From NCBI RefSeq assembly GCF_900112795.1, contig NZ_FONA01000003.1:62001-126000 (forward strand): 64,000 bases of DNA, given 5' to 3'. How positions within the stretch are numbered: position 1 is the first letter of the stretch; every line of letters starts with the position of its first letter. The notes below the pieces were generated by a model, which worked only from the letters and a program-made list of their open reading frames with translations, had not been told where the DNA came from and did no database searches. The stretch comes from Thermophagus xiamenensis. GTDB taxonomy: Bacteria; Bacteroidota; Bacteroidia; Bacteroidales; Marinilabiliaceae. Made by a program: the position numbers and the translations under genes. Positions 34,344 through 42,607 of this stretch are shown here, one piece after another.

Positions 34344-35660
34344 ATGGAACTTAAAAAAGAACTCAAAATTTTAGGGTGGATAATAGCCCTATTTCTGGCA
34401 GCCTTTTTTCTGCCGACAGACAGTTCACGTTTTCAAGAGGCCATAATGGCCACCTTAGACCTCTCCAAGTGGTATGCCCGAGAGCATGTAGTGCTGTGTT
34501 TATTGCCGGCCTTTTTCATTGCCGGTGTCATTGCGGTTTTCATCAGCCAAGGTGCGGTCATGAAATACTTTGGTGCCAAAGCCAAAAAATGGGTCGCCTA
34601 CACGGTAGCCTCCGTTTCGGGAACCATACTGGCGGTTTGTAGCTGTACCATCTTGCCCCTATTTTCCAGCATCCACAAACGGGGTGCAGGGTTAGGCCCC
34701 GCCATTGCATTTCTCTACAGCGGCCCGGCCATCAATATCCTGGCCATCATTCTGACGGCCCGCATTCTGGGCATTGAAATAGGTGTTGCCCGTATTATAG
34801 GGGCGGTATCCTTCGCCATCGTTATTGGCTCCATCATGTCACTCATTTATCGAAAAGAAGAGAAAGCCAAAAAAGAAGAACAAATGAATTTTCCGGATAT
34901 ACCGGAAGAGCGGCCCATGTGGCAAACGGCATTTCACTTTTTCACGCTGGTATTGATATTGGTATTTGCCAACTGGGGAAAACCGGGTGACGATGTGACC
35001 AGTGGCGGATGGTACTGGCTATGGGCCAACAAGTGGTATATCACCTCTTTCTTTTCCATTTTGTTGCTCTTTTCACTCATTTTCATCCTTAAGCTACCCT
35101 GGCAAAAGGTGTTGGTCGGTGCCATTATAACCGCTGCATCGGCATTTACCACCACTTCACCATTGGTACCAATGGTGGTAGGTATAGCTGCTTTAAGCCT
35201 CATAACCTTAACCGACAAACAAGATGTGAATCGGGAATGGACCTTATCGACATGGGATTTTGCCAAACAAATCATGCCGTTATTGGCCCTGGGTGTTGTA
35301 GTGGCCGGTTTCCTGTTAGGCTCGACCCACGATGATACGGCCATGGCAGGTATTATTCCCAACCAATGGATTTCCTCACTGGTAGGGGGCAACTCACTAT
35401 TTTCCAACTTCTTTGCTTCTATTGTGGGGGCATTCATGTATTTCGCCACCCTCACCGAAGTACCTATTCTTCAAGGGTTAATGGCCGCCGGAATGGGAAA
35501 AGGACCGGCTCTGGCACTCTTGTTGGCAGGCCCGTCTCTTTCGTTGCCCAATATGCTGGTCATCCGGGGTGTGATGGGCACCCGCAAAACCATAACCTAT
35601 GTGGCACTCGTGGTGGTGATGGCTACCATTTCGGGACTTATCTTCGGGGCTCTTTTCTAA
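34344..35660 (+). CDS. ArsP-like (DUF318) permease
   Basis: A 438-residue inner-membrane protein with about ten segments. FIAGVIAVFISQGAVMKYFG is followed by VCSCTILPLFSSIHKRGAGL (CSC at about residues 99-101) and then YSGPAINILAI. This set is characteristic of the DUF318/ArsP permease family, some members of which export trivalent methyl- or aromatic arsenicals. The second half repeats the fold (AKQIMPLLALGVVVAGFLLG). It has its own copy of the ArsR operator, so it is a regulon member even if separately transcribed. The substrate (arsenite or organoarsenical) is inferred from context. Confidence 0.85.
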   Translation: MELKKELKILGWIIALFLAAFFLPTDSSRFQEAIMATLDLSKWYAREHVVLCLLPAFFIAGVIAVFISQGAVMKYFGAKAKKWVAYTVASVSGTILAVCSCTILPLFSSIHKRGAGLGPAIAFLYSGPAINILAIILTARILGIEIGVARIIGAVSFAIVIGSIMSLIYRKEEKAKKEEQMNFPDIPEERPMWQTAFHFFTLVLILVFANWGKPGDDVTSGGWYWLWANKWYITSFFSILLLFSLIFILKLPWQKVLVGAIITAASAFTTTSPLVPMVVGIAALSLITLTDKQDVNREWTLSTWDFAKQIMPLLALGVVVAGFLLGSTHDDTAMAGIIPNQWISSLVGGNSLFSNFFASIVGAFMYFATLTEVPILQGLMAAGMGKGPALALLLAGPSLSLPNMLVIRGVMGTRKTITYVALVVVMATISGLIFGALF

Positions 35661-35895
35661 AAAGCGAAACTATCGCATAACGAGCCTGGCACTCTTTGCC
35701 GAAAAATTTTTTAGTGGTTAGTGCTTTATCAGTAGCTATTAGGTTATTAGGCTATTAGGCCATTAGATTGGTGAGATTGAAGGGATTGATGAGATTGAGG
35801 GGATTGATGAGATTGAGGGGATTGATATGCTAAACAGCCTCATGACTAATGACAAATCACTAACCACTAACCTTTAATGATAAACTAAGTTAAAA
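35661..35895 (+). repeat. Repeats between the arsenic permease and porin genes
   Basis: AGGTTATTAGGCTATTAGGCC-type runs at 35737-35765 (shown here in part) are followed at 35772-35832 by about three copies of the 18-bp GAGATTGAGGGGATTGAT unit also present at 22139-22230. TGACTAATGACAAATCACTA follows at about 35844. Confidence 0.7.
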
Positions 35896-36945
35896 ATGAA
35901 ACGTTTACCCATATTACCCATTCTTTTTTTACTCACACAAGTAGTTACCGCACAAAAAGAAAATGAACTTTTACCCGGGTTAACCCCTATCGTACAGGTT
36001 TTCGGGACCGCCAACTACAATGTGGACGATGGTATTGCCGGATATAGCTTTGGCCGCGCCCACCTGGGCTTACAATACCGGTTTAACGATAAATGGTTCG
36101 GAAAAATTGTCATCGACCGGGGCAGGGCCACAACCGTAGGCGATATTACCGTCACCGATGACGAGGGTAACACCCTGAATGTGACCAACACCTCATCCGA
36201 AGGTAGTTATTATACCATGTGGCTTAAATTTGCCAGTCTGACATGGCAAATCAACGACCATCTCTCGCTGGAAGGCGGGGCCCTCTTACAAAATCACTAT
36301 ATCACACAGGAAAGATTCTGGGGTTTACGGTATGTGGCCCAAACGTTCCAGGACCTCTATTGGCATATCCCCAGCACCGATTTAGGCTTCATGGCGCGCT
36401 ATAAAATCAATAAATCCTGGGGGTTGGATGTTGCGCTGACCAATGGCGAAGGCCCCAGAATAAAACAGGATAGTGAAGGTGCCTTAAAAAACGCTGTTGG
36501 ATTGGATTTCATGCCTTCTGAAAGACTACAAACCAGACTCTATTATCATCATTCTCAGGCTGAAAGTTACGACGATGAGGATGAGCAAATGGTTTCGGCT
36601 TTCGCAGGATTTACTGCCAATAAAAAACTGAGAATGGGGGCCGAATACAATTACATGAACAACTTTTCCCATCTGGACCATTATAACAGCAACGGTTTTT
36701 CCGTCTTTTCCATCTGGTCCGTCAACCAAGCCACCGATATCTTTGGGCGCTTCGACCTCTATAACTTTGAGGTACCTGAAAATACTTCTGACAGCTATGG
36801 CACCGACGGAAAGGCCTTGATAGCCGGCATTTCGCACTCACCCGTCAGAAAGGTGCGACTGTCGCTCAACTATCAGGGATTTTTTTATGATGATAATGAC
36901 CTAAATAGCAACAACATTAATCTCAGCATGGAATACAAGTTTTGA
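35896..36945 (+). CDS. Outer-membrane beta-barrel porin
   Basis: A 349-residue protein with a signal peptide (about 1-19, ending VTAQ). Alternating amphipathic strands continue to the C-terminal Phe (LSMEYKF), the usual signal for outer-membrane assembly. The opening LTPIVQVFGTANYN and repeated strand-turn units such as GAEYNYMNNFSHLDHYNSN resemble porins of the OprP/phosphate-selective type. No solute specificity can be read. It follows the arsenic genes but is separated by 235 bp of repeats, so a functional link is not claimed. Confidence 0.8.
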   Translation: MKRLPILPILFLLTQVVTAQKENELLPGLTPIVQVFGTANYNVDDGIAGYSFGRAHLGLQYRFNDKWFGKIVIDRGRATTVGDITVTDDEGNTLNVTNTSSEGSYYTMWLKFASLTWQINDHLSLEGGALLQNHYITQERFWGLRYVAQTFQDLYWHIPSTDLGFMARYKINKSWGLDVALTNGEGPRIKQDSEGALKNAVGLDFMPSERLQTRLYYHHSQAESYDDEDEQMVSAFAGFTANKKLRMGAEYNYMNNFSHLDHYNSNGFSVFSIWSVNQATDIFGRFDLYNFEVPENTSDSYGTDGKALIAGISHSPVRKVRLSLNYQGFFYDDNDLNSNNINLSMEYKF

Positions 36946-37663
36946 GCTGGATAGTCAGAAGCCGGAAGACAGAGGCCGGAAGACAGAGGCCGGAAGTCAG
37001 AAGCTGGAAGATTGACTATTTAGATATAAATAGAAATAATTCGAAATATATTGATATAAGTAGCTTGGGGTAGGAAGCCAGAAGCCAGAGGTCAGAAGCC
37101 AGAAATAAGTAGAAATAAATGGAAATATAGTAGATATAAAAAAGCCAATAACCTACTGGCCTAATGACCTATCGGCCTATTGGCCTAATAGTACTCTGTG
37201 AAACTCTGTGTTTCCTCAGTGTGACTCTGTGAAAAATCGAGTTACACAGAGTATCACAGAGGATGTCACAGTGTAACACAGTGGAAATAAAAGATTAGAT
37301 ATAAACAACTAAAAGCCTATTGGCCTAATCGTCAGCCGAGGCGCGGCGACAGAAGTCAGAGGCCGAAACGCAGAAGCCGAAAGCCGGAAGTCAGAGGTTA
37401 GAATGTAGAAATTATCTGTCCACGAACTATTTATATCTACTTATATCCCCCAAATATTTATCTTCCAGCTTCTGGCATCTGGCTTCCAGCTTCTGGCATC
37501 TGGTTTCTGACTTCTGGCTTCTGGCCTCTTTCATCAAAGCAATAGGTTCATTACCATATTTTCTTAATTTTGTGATTAAAGGATAATCCATTCTACCAAC
37601 TGTGTGCAAATTCAAAGGCACTCAAGAAGGATTTATTAAATAACCATCAACCTCTGTTTACCC
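36946..37663. repeat. Composite repeat region with an inverse copy of the 31.7-32.2 kb element
   Basis: From 37192 to about 37400 the sequence is the reverse complement of the ~225-bp element at 31680-31905: the ACTCTGTG block first, then AACTAAAAGCCTATTGGCC, then CAGCCGAGGCGCGGCGACAG, then CAGAAGTCAGAGG runs. Flanking modules include AGACAGAGGCCGGAAGACAG (36967 on), ATAAATAGAAATAATTCGAA (37025 on) and CTTCTGGCATCTGGCTTCCA (37470 on). The last 130 bases form a plain leader to the antiporter gene. Confidence 0.8.
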
Positions 37664-38875
37664 ATGGATGTACTTCTAATCACCGGCATCATCATTTTCG
37701 CAGGCTTTTTATTAGGTGAGCTTGCTGCCAAAATATCACTACCCAAGATATCCGGTTATATTGTAGCGGGAATATTGTTGAATCCCAAAGTTTTTGGGTT
37801 GATTCCGGCATCCTTTATTGAAGCGGGTACCCCACTGGTTAATGTATCGTTGGCAGTAATAACGTTTCACATTGGCGGGTCATTATCGTTTGAGAAGATA
37901 AAGCGCGATGGTCGCAACTATTTTATCATGACGTTAGGTGAATCGATATTGGCCTACCTGTCGGTGGGATTATTGGTTTTCGTCACGGTAGAGTACCTCT
38001 TTCACTTGTTTGACTCCGTTTATTTATCCCTGGCATTGAGTGTGATATTGGCCTCATTGGCGGCCCCTACCGACCCCTCAGCCACGTTGGCAGTGATAGG
38101 CGAATATAAGGCGAAGGGTCCGGTGAGTTCAACGGTATTAGGCATTGCAGCATTTGATGATATTGCCGGGATAGTCCTTTTTACCTTATCGGTAGCCTTT
38201 GCCAAAATATTGATGGGTAACAGCGATGCCTCGTTGATATATACCCTGGGGCAAATGATAGTAAACATCGGGCTGGCCATTGGCATGGGCATAGCTTTTG
38301 GTTTTTTACTGAATCTGTTATCCCGTTTTTTTAAACGCGAAACAGACGGAGGATTAATTGTGTTAATTCTTGGGGTGTTGATGCTTTGTTACGGCACTTC
38401 GTCATATTTGAGGGTGGATGAGTTATTATCGACTCTGGCCATGGGCGTGACCGTGGTGAATTATAACACTCAGAATGACAAAATCTTTTGTGTGGTTGAG
38501 CGTTATACCGAAGAGTTGATATTTGTTATCTTTTTTACCCTTTCGGGGTTGCATCTGGATGTTTCATTACTCTCGGGCAACGTGGTATTGATGGTGGTAT
38601 TCATTCTGGCACGTGCCATAGGAAAATATCTGGGCATTGTATCATCCTCGTCGATGCTGAAGGTTTCCCCGACGGTGAAACGATATACTGCCGGCGGATT
38701 GTTACCGCAAGGTGGAATTGTTATTGGACTGGCGCTATTGGTGGCCAAAGAAAGTGAATTTCAACAGTTGTCATCCCTAATCATGACCGTAGTCATCGGA
38801 ACCGCTATTATTCATGAATTGGTGGGTCCCGTAGCCTCTAAGTTCTCGCTGAAAAAAGCCGGAGAAATAAAATAA
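37664..38875 (+). CDS. CPA2-type cation/proton antiporter
   Basis: A 403-residue inner-membrane protein with about twelve segments. SLPKISGYIVAGILLNPKVFG is typical of the CPA2/KefB-like start (cited here in part), ASLAAPTDPSATLAVIGEY carries the family's Asp in TM5, and FDDIAGIVLFTLSV the neighbouring Asp pair. There is no C-terminal TrkA-N or USP domain, so it is the short transporter-only form. Na+ or K+ against H+ exchange is expected; the ion is not predictable. It stands alone between two repeat regions. Confidence 0.9.
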   Translation: MDVLLITGIIIFAGFLLGELAAKISLPKISGYIVAGILLNPKVFGLIPASFIEAGTPLVNVSLAVITFHIGGSLSFEKIKRDGRNYFIMTLGESILAYLSVGLLVFVTVEYLFHLFDSVYLSLALSVILASLAAPTDPSATLAVIGEYKAKGPVSSTVLGIAAFDDIAGIVLFTLSVAFAKILMGNSDASLIYTLGQMIVNIGLAIGMGIAFGFLLNLLSRFFKRETDGGLIVLILGVLMLCYGTSSYLRVDELLSTLAMGVTVVNYNTQNDKIFCVVERYTEELIFVIFFTLSGLHLDVSLLSGNVVLMVVFILARAIGKYLGIVSSSSMLKVSPTVKRYTAGGLLPQGGIVIGLALLVAKESEFQQLSSLIMTVVIGTAIIHELVGPVASKFSLKKAGEIK

Positions 38876-38940
38876 CAGGCGATTAGGTCATTAGGCTAAT
38901 AGGCTATTAGGTTATTAGGCGGATAGGCAGGTGGGTGAAT
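38876..38940. repeat. TTAGGCTAATAGGC-type run
   Basis: Tandem GATTAGGTCATTAGGCTAAT and related runs begin directly after the antiporter stop. This is the same module as at 24570-24660 and 35737-35765. Confidence 0.65.
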
Positions 38941-39089
38941 GTTAGGAAGGCAGTAGTGAAACGACGATAGATATATAATATGAGAATAACCTAAAGCAGT
39001 TAATAAAGATACAACGCTGTTTATAATCTCTGGTCTATCTAAAACCTTTAGGTAGAAACATTTTACACAGATATTATAAATATCCCAAA

Positions 39090-39917
39090 TCATCTTATCA
39101 AATGACCACTCATTTTCAATCCCAAATCCTTATAAGCAAATAAGGGAAGGTCATATAAATCACCCATAAGTTTATAAATTTTAGTAGAGCATTCTATTAA
39201 ATTGGATAAATTACTGGGATTAACAAGTTGAATACCCAATGATTGGGCAGCACCTAAAACTCGACGGTCTGCAACACAACATAATTCTCCCGGAATATTC
39301 TTAAATATCCTTTGGCACCGTAGCTCACGTAAAATTAATGGAATTTTCTTCAAAATTTTTTCATTAGGTAATTTCCCCAACCCTCTAACACTTCGTAAAT
39401 AAGTCATAAATATGGTATAATCACTTCGTAGTTTTGATATTTCAAGTTTATTAATTATTGCATCCCACTTAGTAGCCAAAACATGAATACTTCTAAAAGT
39501 ATCTTTGCGAAAACTAATTTTATATCGTGGTTCAATTTCATATTGTAATTGACTATAAATTAATTCAGCCGATTGTTGTCGTAGATTAATTTCACTCAAA
39601 TAATTGCTTTCTTCCAGCCAATAGGATGGTTTATCTTTTCCATTAATTTTCAAATAAGAGACCAAATTAACTGCATTCTCCCAAGGTCCTGTCCTAGACC
39701 ATCCAAGAACCAAAACAAATAACAAAAACAGGTCGTCCTCTTTTGCTAAATCAAGAAAAATTTTACGTCCTTCAGAATCTCTCAAGTTAAAATCTTTAAC
39801 CCACCCCAAATACTCATTGTTCTTTCCTATATTGACATATGGTAATTTTTCTGAATGTTTCAAGAAGTTTTCCACAAGGCGATGAGCTATCTTTTTTTCC
39901 TCAATACTAACAAACAT
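39090..39917 (-). CDS. Unrecognised protein with HhH-DNA-glycosylase-like C-terminal pattern
   Basis: A 275-residue protein, probably soluble, with no recognised family. The start at 39917 is unusually well supported: AAAAGGAGGAAAACTATG on the minus strand has a full Shine-Dalgarno, rare in this window. A longer frame to 39944 would bypass it. The C-terminal part (RSVRGLGKLPNEKILKKIPL, then CVADRRVLGAAQSLGI and LYDLPLFAYKDLG) follows the helix-hairpin-helix, VDxHVxRVAxRLGL-like order of base-excision glycosylases, but no canonical catalytic Lys/Asp pair stands out. Base composition is clearly more A/T-rich than the flanking core genes, suggesting acquisition. The glycosylase resemblance is weak inference. 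Confidence 0.55.
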   Translation of the reverse strand: MFVSIEEKKIAHRLVENFLKHSEKLPYVNIGKNNEYLGWVKDFNLRDSEGRKIFLDLAKEDDLFLLFVLVLGWSRTGPWENAVNLVSYLKINGKDKPSYWLEESNYLSEINLRQQSAELIYSQLQYEIEPRYKISFRKDTFRSIHVLATKWDAIINKLEISKLRSDYTIFMTYLRSVRGLGKLPNEKILKKIPLILRELRCQRIFKNIPGELCCVADRRVLGAAQSLGIQLVNPSNLSNLIECSTKIYKLMGDLYDLPLFAYKDLGLKMSGHLIR

Positions 39918-40243
39918 AGTTTTCCTCCTTTTAAAATAAAACATTAAAATCTAAATTTTGATGAATTAAAAACTCCATTTTCATGTACAACCTATTCCAA
40001 ATTTTTATGCATTAAATTTTAATATAATGTTTCAGCATTTCCAACGTCAACCATATTTTTATTAATATTATACTTTTAAAGGCCAAAAACTTAAAATCGT
40101 ACACTACCGATTCAGTGTTCAACATATTTTTTAAACAAATATTCCAGATATTCCATTCCAATAATTCAAATAGGTCTAAAAACCCTAATTTTATTCTGTA
40201 CAATTTTGTGAATGTCTCTGTGAAACATTTCCAAAGGCGCTAT
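39918..40243. other. A/T-rich intergenic region
   Basis: Leader of the A/T-rich orphan gene (with its GGAGG at 39926-39930 in minus-strand sense) followed by about 300 bases of A/T-rich sequence. No gene, repeat module or RNA was recognised. Confidence 0.5.
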
Positions 40244-40244
40244 C

Positions 40245-40289
40245 AAAAAGGGTAATCCCACAAACCTGGGACTACCCTTAAAGTTTTTT
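40245..40289 (-). terminator. Rho-independent terminator after the DUF6261-like gene
   Basis: AAGGGTAATCCCA (40248-40260) pairs with TGGGACTACCCTT (40267-40279), with 12 of 13 pairs and a 6-nt loop. On the minus strand it runs into TTTTT; a T tract at 40284-40289 could also serve the plus strand. Confidence 0.8.
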
Positions 40290-40327
40290 GCCTTAACAGG
40301 TTAAACATAAAAGAATAAAAGAGAACA

Positions 40328-41065
40328 TTAATTTTGCCCGGGTTCAACTTCCTCTTCTTCCTTACCGCGCCGTGTTTGGGCGGCACGCGCTATTGCCATG
40401 GTCTCGGTAATCAGTTGGTTTAGGTCACGAATCAACTGATTAAGAGTTTCGTTCTCTTCGCTTTGTGCCATCAAATCCACCATGGCGTAAAAGTTACGTA
40501 AAGCCTGTTCCAGAGGCTTACGCGTTTCGGTGAGCGTAACCCGGTCGGGAATGTTGCTCACACTGCTAATCTTGACCGCTGTAAAGGCTTCCTGCGCCTG
40601 TTCCAGCTCTTCGAACCACGGTGTAGTAGCACCTATGGCATCCATTTGTTCGGCATGTTCCTGCTTTAACTCCTCTATCATATTGGCATGCAGAGCCGTT
40701 TGTTTCTGGTAACCCAAATTCCAGCTGCTCCATCCGTACTTACGAATCACTTCCAGAATTTCTTCGGCAGGTTCCGATACCGACGCATCACGCCGATGGG
40801 TGCAAGCTTCCACATAGCCTCTGAAAGCTAAAAAAGCCTCATCACGTTCACTATCTCTAAGGGCTTTCTCTTCGGTGTACGGGTCTTTGTCATCCCTCTG
40901 AAAACCCCTAGAGAAATCCTGGTGGCAACTCTCCACATTGGACAGGAAGGTGGCCAACGGACCCTCCGGCAGCTGTGCCGACTTGGCCAGCGATATAGTT
41001 CCATCCGAAAGGTTATACAACTGGCCGGGGGTCAACAGCGAATAGTTTATTGACTTAATATTCAT
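40328..41065 (-). CDS. DUF6261-like helical protein, unknown function
   Basis: A 245-residue protein, almost all helical by eye, without signal peptide. The pattern LRDSERDEAFLAFRGYVEAC (about 70-89) and the later KYGWSSWNLGYQKQTALHAN resemble the Bacteroidetes-restricted DUF6261 family as I remember it. The C-terminus is charged (RGKEEEEVEPGQN). The function is unknown. It is unusual for its upstream region: twelve tandem copies of a 41-bp unit start about 75 bp before the ATG. A strong terminator lies downstream, so it is a single-gene unit. Confidence 0.7.
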   Translation of the reverse strand: MNIKSINYSLLTPGQLYNLSDGTISLAKSAQLPEGPLATFLSNVESCHQDFSRGFQRDDKDPYTEEKALRDSERDEAFLAFRGYVEACTHRRDASVSEPAEEILEVIRKYGWSSWNLGYQKQTALHANMIEELKQEHAEQMDAIGATTPWFEELEQAQEAFTAVKISSVSNIPDRVTLTETRKPLEQALRNFYAMVDLMAQSEENETLNQLIRDLNQLITETMAIARAAQTRRGKEEEEVEPGQN

Positions 41066-41137
41066 ACACCTTATATTTTTTTATTAAGGCAAAAAACTTT
41101 CAAGACCAACAGAAATAAATCTTAAAGACGACTCCGG

Positions 41138-41660
41138 TCGTTGATTATCGACTTAAAATTTTTTAGATTCAATTTCGGCCGTCAATTTTCGGCCTGTAAT
41201 TTTACAGATTCGATTTCGGCCGTCAATTTTCGACCTGTAATTTTACAGATTCATTTTCGGCCGTCAATTTTCGACCTATAATTTTACAGATTCATTTTCG
41301 GCCGTCAATTTTCGACCTATAATTTTACAGATTCATTTTCGGCCGTCAATTTTCGACCTGTAATTTTACAGATTCAATTTCGGCCGTCAATTTTCGACCT
41401 GTAATTTTACAGATTCATTTTCGGCCGTCAATTTTCGACCTGTAATTTTACAGATTCATTTTCGGCCGTCAATTTTCGACCTATAATTTTACAGATTCAT
41501 TTTCGGCCGTCAATTTTCGACCTGTAATTTTACAGATTCGATTTCGGCCGTCGATTTTCGACCTGTAATTTTACAGATTCGATTTCGGCCGTCAATTTTC
41601 GACCTATAATTTTACAGATTCATTTTCGGCCGTCAATTTTCGACCTATAATTTTTTAGAT
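41138..41660 (-). repeat. Tandem array: 41-bp unit, about 12 copies
   Basis: The unit core TTTTCGGCCGTCAATTTTCG recurs every 41 bp, with GGCCGTC at 41177, 41218, 41259 and onward to 41628. Variation is limited to a few positions: TTCATTTT/TTCGATTT/TTCAATTT at the start and CCTGTAAT/CCTATAAT in the middle. Many units contain CTGTAATTTTACAG, a perfect 6-bp-stem palindrome. The edge copies are decayed (ATTTTTTAGATTC instead of ATTTTACAGATTC at both ends). There are no spacers, so it is a minisatellite rather than a CRISPR array. It lies in the leader/promoter region of the DUF6261-like gene. Confidence 0.93.
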
Positions 41661-42083
41661 TCGATTCCGCACCAATCTGCCTAAATAGAATGCAATAAAC
41701 CAAAAACCGGTTTATTAAATGCAACCTCTTAATGCCGGGAATTATCCTATTACATCAAAGAGCTTTGTAAATTATTATCTTAACAAACACCCATAAACAA
41801 CTCATCAACATCCCTTCCACCTTTGCATAATTGAATAATTCACAGTCTTAAAATTAATAATCGGAAACACTTTTGTCAACCATTTTTTCACCGAAATTCC
41901 GGTTTTACAACGAAACCTTCCAACCCGCAACCAATTGAATCAATAAAAAATGACCCTCTACCATTGGAAGGGATATTTGAAAATTTTAAATACTTAAGAA
42001 TGTTTACATTAAGGTTAGTATAAATGAATATTCCAAATACTTTTTGTAAGTTGCACCCTTAGAAACAAAAAAATATCAACGAT
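41661..42083. other. Intergenic region between the array and the VOC gene
   Basis: A/T-rich, with no gene seen. A near -7 box (TACTTTTTG, one base too long) lies at about 42038-42046, 38 nt before the VOC gene. Confidence 0.4.
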
Positions 42084-42503
42084 ATGGCACAGGGCAAAAA
42101 AGGGACCAGCAACAAATCAGGTAAAACCCCTAAAGTAACCGGTGTTGGGGGCATATTTTTCTATTGTGAAAATTTGGAAGAAACCCTAAAATGGTATTCT
42201 GAAAATTTAGGCATTGAAATAAACGATTGGGGTTTCTCAAGTTTTGAAAGCAGAGATATAAACCATCCGGAACAAAAAAACACCCTTCAATGGAAACCTT
42301 TTAAGAAAGGCGACGACTATATATTGCCATCTAAAAAGGATTTTATGATTAATTATCGGGTACAGAATATAGAGGAACTCGTAGAAAAACTCAAAAAAAA
42401 CGGCGTTACCGTGCTTGACACCATTAAAACCTATGATTACGGAAAATTTGTTCATATTTTAGATAAAGAGGGCAATAAGATTGAATTATGGGAACCTATC
42501 TAA
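42084..42503 (+). CDS. VOC-family (glyoxalase/bleomycin-resistance-like) protein
   Basis: A 139-residue single-domain protein. After a basic N-terminal tail (about 1-18), the beta-alpha-beta-beta-beta repeats follow: GVGGIFFYCENLEETLKWYS plus ENLGIEI (about 20-48) and the second repeat with MINYRVQNIEELVEKLKKNG and VLDTIKTYDYGKFVHILDKE. The C-terminal GNKIELWEP carries the usual Glu ligand. The family includes many small metal-dependent enzymes; the substrate is unknown. It lies in the accessory stretch, upstream of the transposase gene by 105 bp. Confidence 0.88.
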   Translation: MAQGKKGTSNKSGKTPKVTGVGGIFFYCENLEETLKWYSENLGIEINDWGFSSFESRDINHPEQKNTLQWKPFKKGDDYILPSKKDFMINYRVQNIEELVEKLKKNGVTVLDTIKTYDYGKFVHILDKEGNKIELWEPI

Positions 42504-42607
42504 ACTATCACCAAAACAATACCGAAACCAACCTGTAATCTGAATAGATTTCCAAAAATTTTAAATTTGTATCTATGCCTCAATTGGGTTAGGGGTTTTT
42601 CGAAAGA

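Noticed and set aside
40012-40203. 63-residue minus-strand open frame
   Set aside because: Very A/T-rich, no start context, no recognisable peptide; likely chance.
41138-41660. CRISPR array
   Set aside because: The 41-bp units are contiguous with no unique spacers, and no cas genes are near; it is a tandem minisatellite.
41138-41660. Array of sigma-70 promoters (TTGACG-N16-TAAAAT on the minus strand)
   Set aside because: Bacteroidetes primary sigma uses TTTG/TAnnTTTG boxes, and the match is a by-product of one repeated unit; not listed as promoters.
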